5,661 nucleotides of DNA from Nitrospirota bacterium (GTDB taxonomy: Bacteria > Nitrospirota > Thermodesulfovibrionia > Thermodesulfovibrionales > SM23-35): positions 1 through 5,661 of the forward strand of contig JAOUJR010000127.1 in assembly GCA_029883145.1 (NCBI GenBank). The letters are read 5' to 3'. Position numbers and translations under genes: made by a program. The notes under the pieces are model-generated. The model had not been told where the DNA came from. It saw only the letters and a list, made by a program, of their open reading frames with translations, and ran no database searches. Shown one piece after another: positions 4,413 through 5,661 of the stretch (positions are counted from its first letter, which is position 1; each line of letters begins with the position of its first letter).

Positions 4413-5423
4413 ATGAAACTGCTTATCACAGGTGGCTGCGGGTTTATAGGCTCTAACTTCATCAGGTATATGTTAGAAAAATATCATGACTATGAAATGG
4501 TAAACCTCGATGCCCTCACCTATGCAGGAAATCCTGAGAATCTGAGAGATAGAGAAAAAAGTCCTCGCTATAGTTTTACCCATGGGATGATTGAAGACAC
4601 TGACACAGTCAGAAAATTAATGAAAGAAGTTGATTGTGTTGTAAATTTTGCTGCAGAAAGCCATGTGGACAGGTCAATACTTGACGCTCAGCCATTTCTC
4701 ATGACAAATATTGTGGGAACTCATGCTCTCCTCGAGGTGGCGAAAGAATCAGGTATAAAAAGGTTTATCCATATATCAACAGATGAGGTATATGGAACCC
4801 TTCCGCCTCAGGCAGATGAGAGCGAAAGGTTCACTGAAGAAACCCCTCTCAAACCCAATTCACCTTATGCAGCTTCCAAGGCATCAGGTGATCTGCTTGT
4901 TCGTGCGTATCATGAGACGTATAAATTACCTGTAATTATTGTAAGACCATCCAACAATTACGGACCATTTCAATTCCCAGAGAAGTTTATCCCCCTTATG
5001 ATTACTAACCTTTTACAGGGAGAGCCAATCCCTGTTTACGGTAAAGGTGAGAATGTCAGAGATTGGCTCTATGTAGAGGACAATTGTAGAGCAATAGATA
5101 CTATCTTGCATAAAGGAAAGACCGGAGAGGCTTATAACGTTGGCGGAGACGGAGAAATGAAGAATATTGCTCTTGCCAGGCATGTACTCAGCATGATGGG
5201 GAAAGACGAACGCTCTATCAAATTTGTACAGGATAGACCCGGACATGATTACCGGTATGCCCTTAATAATTTAAAGATAGAAAAAGAACTTGGCTGGAAG
5301 CCATCGATAAAAATAGAGGAGGGTCTTCAGAAGACGATTCAATGGTATAAACAAAATGAGTGGTGGTGGAAACCCTTGAAAGAAAGGTTGTCAATTGAAA
5401 GTAAAGGGTTCTGGGAAAGATGA
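4413..5423 (+). CDS. rmlB: dTDP-glucose 4,6-dehydratase
   Basis: This encodes 336 residues, full length for the family. It is an NAD-dependent short-chain dehydrogenase-type enzyme that converts dTDP-glucose to dTDP-4-keto-6-deoxyglucose, the step before RmlC and RmlD. The Rossmann nucleotide-binding motif is G7-G-C-G10-F-I-G13, followed by N-L-D-A-L-T-Y-A-G-N (31-40), typical of RmlB. Catalytic residues are T123-D124-E125 in STDEVYG and the Tyr152-x3-Lys156 pair in SPYAASK. Further family marks are AAESHVDRS (80-88), RPSNNYGPFQFPEK (178-191) and DRPGHDYRYA (274-283). All key residues are present, so the enzyme should be active. The Shine-Dalgarno is weak (AAGG about 11 nt before the ATG). 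The stop overlaps the rmlD start as ATGA, so the two are translationally coupled. It could supply other 6-deoxysugar pathways too, but the context points to rhamnose. Confidence 0.96.
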   Translation: MKLLITGGCGFIGSNFIRYMLEKYHDYEMVNLDALTYAGNPENLRDREKSPRYSFTHGMIEDTDTVRKLMKEVDCVVNFAAESHVDRSILDAQPFLMTNIVGTHALLEVAKESGIKRFIHISTDEVYGTLPPQADESERFTEETPLKPNSPYAASKASGDLLVRAYHETYKLPVIIVRPSNNYGPFQFPEKFIPLMITNLLQGEPIPVYGKGENVRDWLYVEDNCRAIDTILHKGKTGEAYNVGGDGEMKNIALARHVLSMMGKDERSIKFVQDRPGHDYRYALNNLKIEKELGWKPSIKIEEGLQKTIQWYKQNEWWWKPLKERLSIESKGFWER

Positions 5424-5661
5424 AGATACTGATCACAGGCTCAAAAGGGATGCTCGCACAGGATCTGATACCTGTATTGGAAGAACGTCATGAAGTCTTT
5501 GCACCTCCTGAAGAGGAACTTGATATCACAAGGAGAGATGTTTTATATAACGCCGTGAATACTGCACTGCCAAATTTAGTCATTAACTGTGCTGCCTATA
5601 CTAACGTAGATAAGGCAGAGGAGGAAAAGGAAAAGGCATTTTTTATTAATGGTACCGGAGT
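5420..5661 (+). CDS. rmlD: dTDP-4-dehydrorhamnose reductase, N-terminal part (runs off right edge)
   Basis: I translated 80 codons by hand from the ATG at 5420; the reading frame is open to the right edge. It begins MKILITGSKGMLAQDL, an N-terminal Rossmann motif G7-x-x-G10-x-x-A13 in the form common to RmlD (GxxGMLG/A). Residues 34-38 (LDITR) and 53-66 (LVINCAAYTNVDKA) are classic RmlD segments around the cofactor pocket. The catalytic Tyr-x3-Lys lies beyond the window. RmlD reduces dTDP-4-keto-L-rhamnose with NAD(P)H to give dTDP-L-rhamnose, the last step of the pathway. The start overlaps the rmlB stop by 4 nt (ATGA), and GGGA lies about 4 nt upstream as Shine-Dalgarno. Confidence 0.92.
   Translation, partial: MKILITGSKGMLAQDLIPVLEERHEVFAPPEEELDITRRDVLYNAVNTALPNLVINCAAYTNVDKAEEEKEKAFFINGTG

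Noticed and set aside
5013..5246. Minus-strand open frame of 77 codons over rmlB
   Set aside because: It is antisense to conserved RmlB sequence and has no ribosome binding site.
1..5661. Search for CRISPR arrays, transposase genes, tRNA and rRNA
   Set aside because: No regularly spaced repeats, no transposase motifs and no RNA gene signatures were seen anywhere in the window.

Overview
The window reads as chromosomal DNA of an AT-rich (roughly 40% GC by eye) Gram-negative-type bacterium. An outer-membrane-type lipoprotein, a LysM/YkuD L,D-transpeptidase and a dTDP-rhamnose cluster all imply a diderm envelope. An archaeal/thermophile-type Ogg2 glycosylase and a SufR-like regulator would fit a Nitrospirota/Thermodesulfovibrio-like or deltaproteobacterial anaerobe. 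That assignment is a low-confidence inference, since no rRNA or other marker gene is present.

Layout: (1) 1-530, minus strand: the N-terminal 176 codons of a two-TM membrane sensor, probably a histidine kinase, running off the left edge. (2) 531-739: divergent intergenic region with a promoter on each side and a perfect 10-bp tandem repeat. (3) 740-1090, plus: a small alanine-rich coiled-coil lipoprotein with a perfect Shine-Dalgarno, ending in Lys-Lys. (4) 1109-1143: a strong bidirectional hairpin terminator. (5) 2986-1154, minus: a tight three-gene operon (Cys-rich zinc-ribbon protein, Ogg2 8-oxoguanine glycosylase/lyase, L,D-transpeptidase). (6) 2987-3136: divergent promoter region with a GGAATCC direct repeat. 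(7) 3137-3772, plus: an HTH regulator with a C-terminal cysteine set like SufR, apparently leaderless. (8) 3794 to the right edge, plus: an RmlC-like cupin epimerase, RmlB, and the first 80 codons of RmlD, with a 104-bp palindromic, multi-hairpin element (4269-4372) between rmlC and rmlB.

How the genes may work together: the lipoprotein and the transpeptidase face each other across the shared terminator. They have the features of a Braun-lipoprotein system, with a coiled-coil lipoprotein ending in lysine and an ErfK-family enzyme that could attach that lysine to peptidoglycan. The Fe-S-type regulator is divergent from an operon holding a Cys-rich protein and an oxidative DNA-damage glycosylase, which suggests a redox-responsive unit. 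The regulator is also only 21 nt upstream of the rml genes with no visible terminator, so it may be cotranscribed with them. The rml genes would make dTDP-L-rhamnose for surface polysaccharide; rmlA is not in the window.
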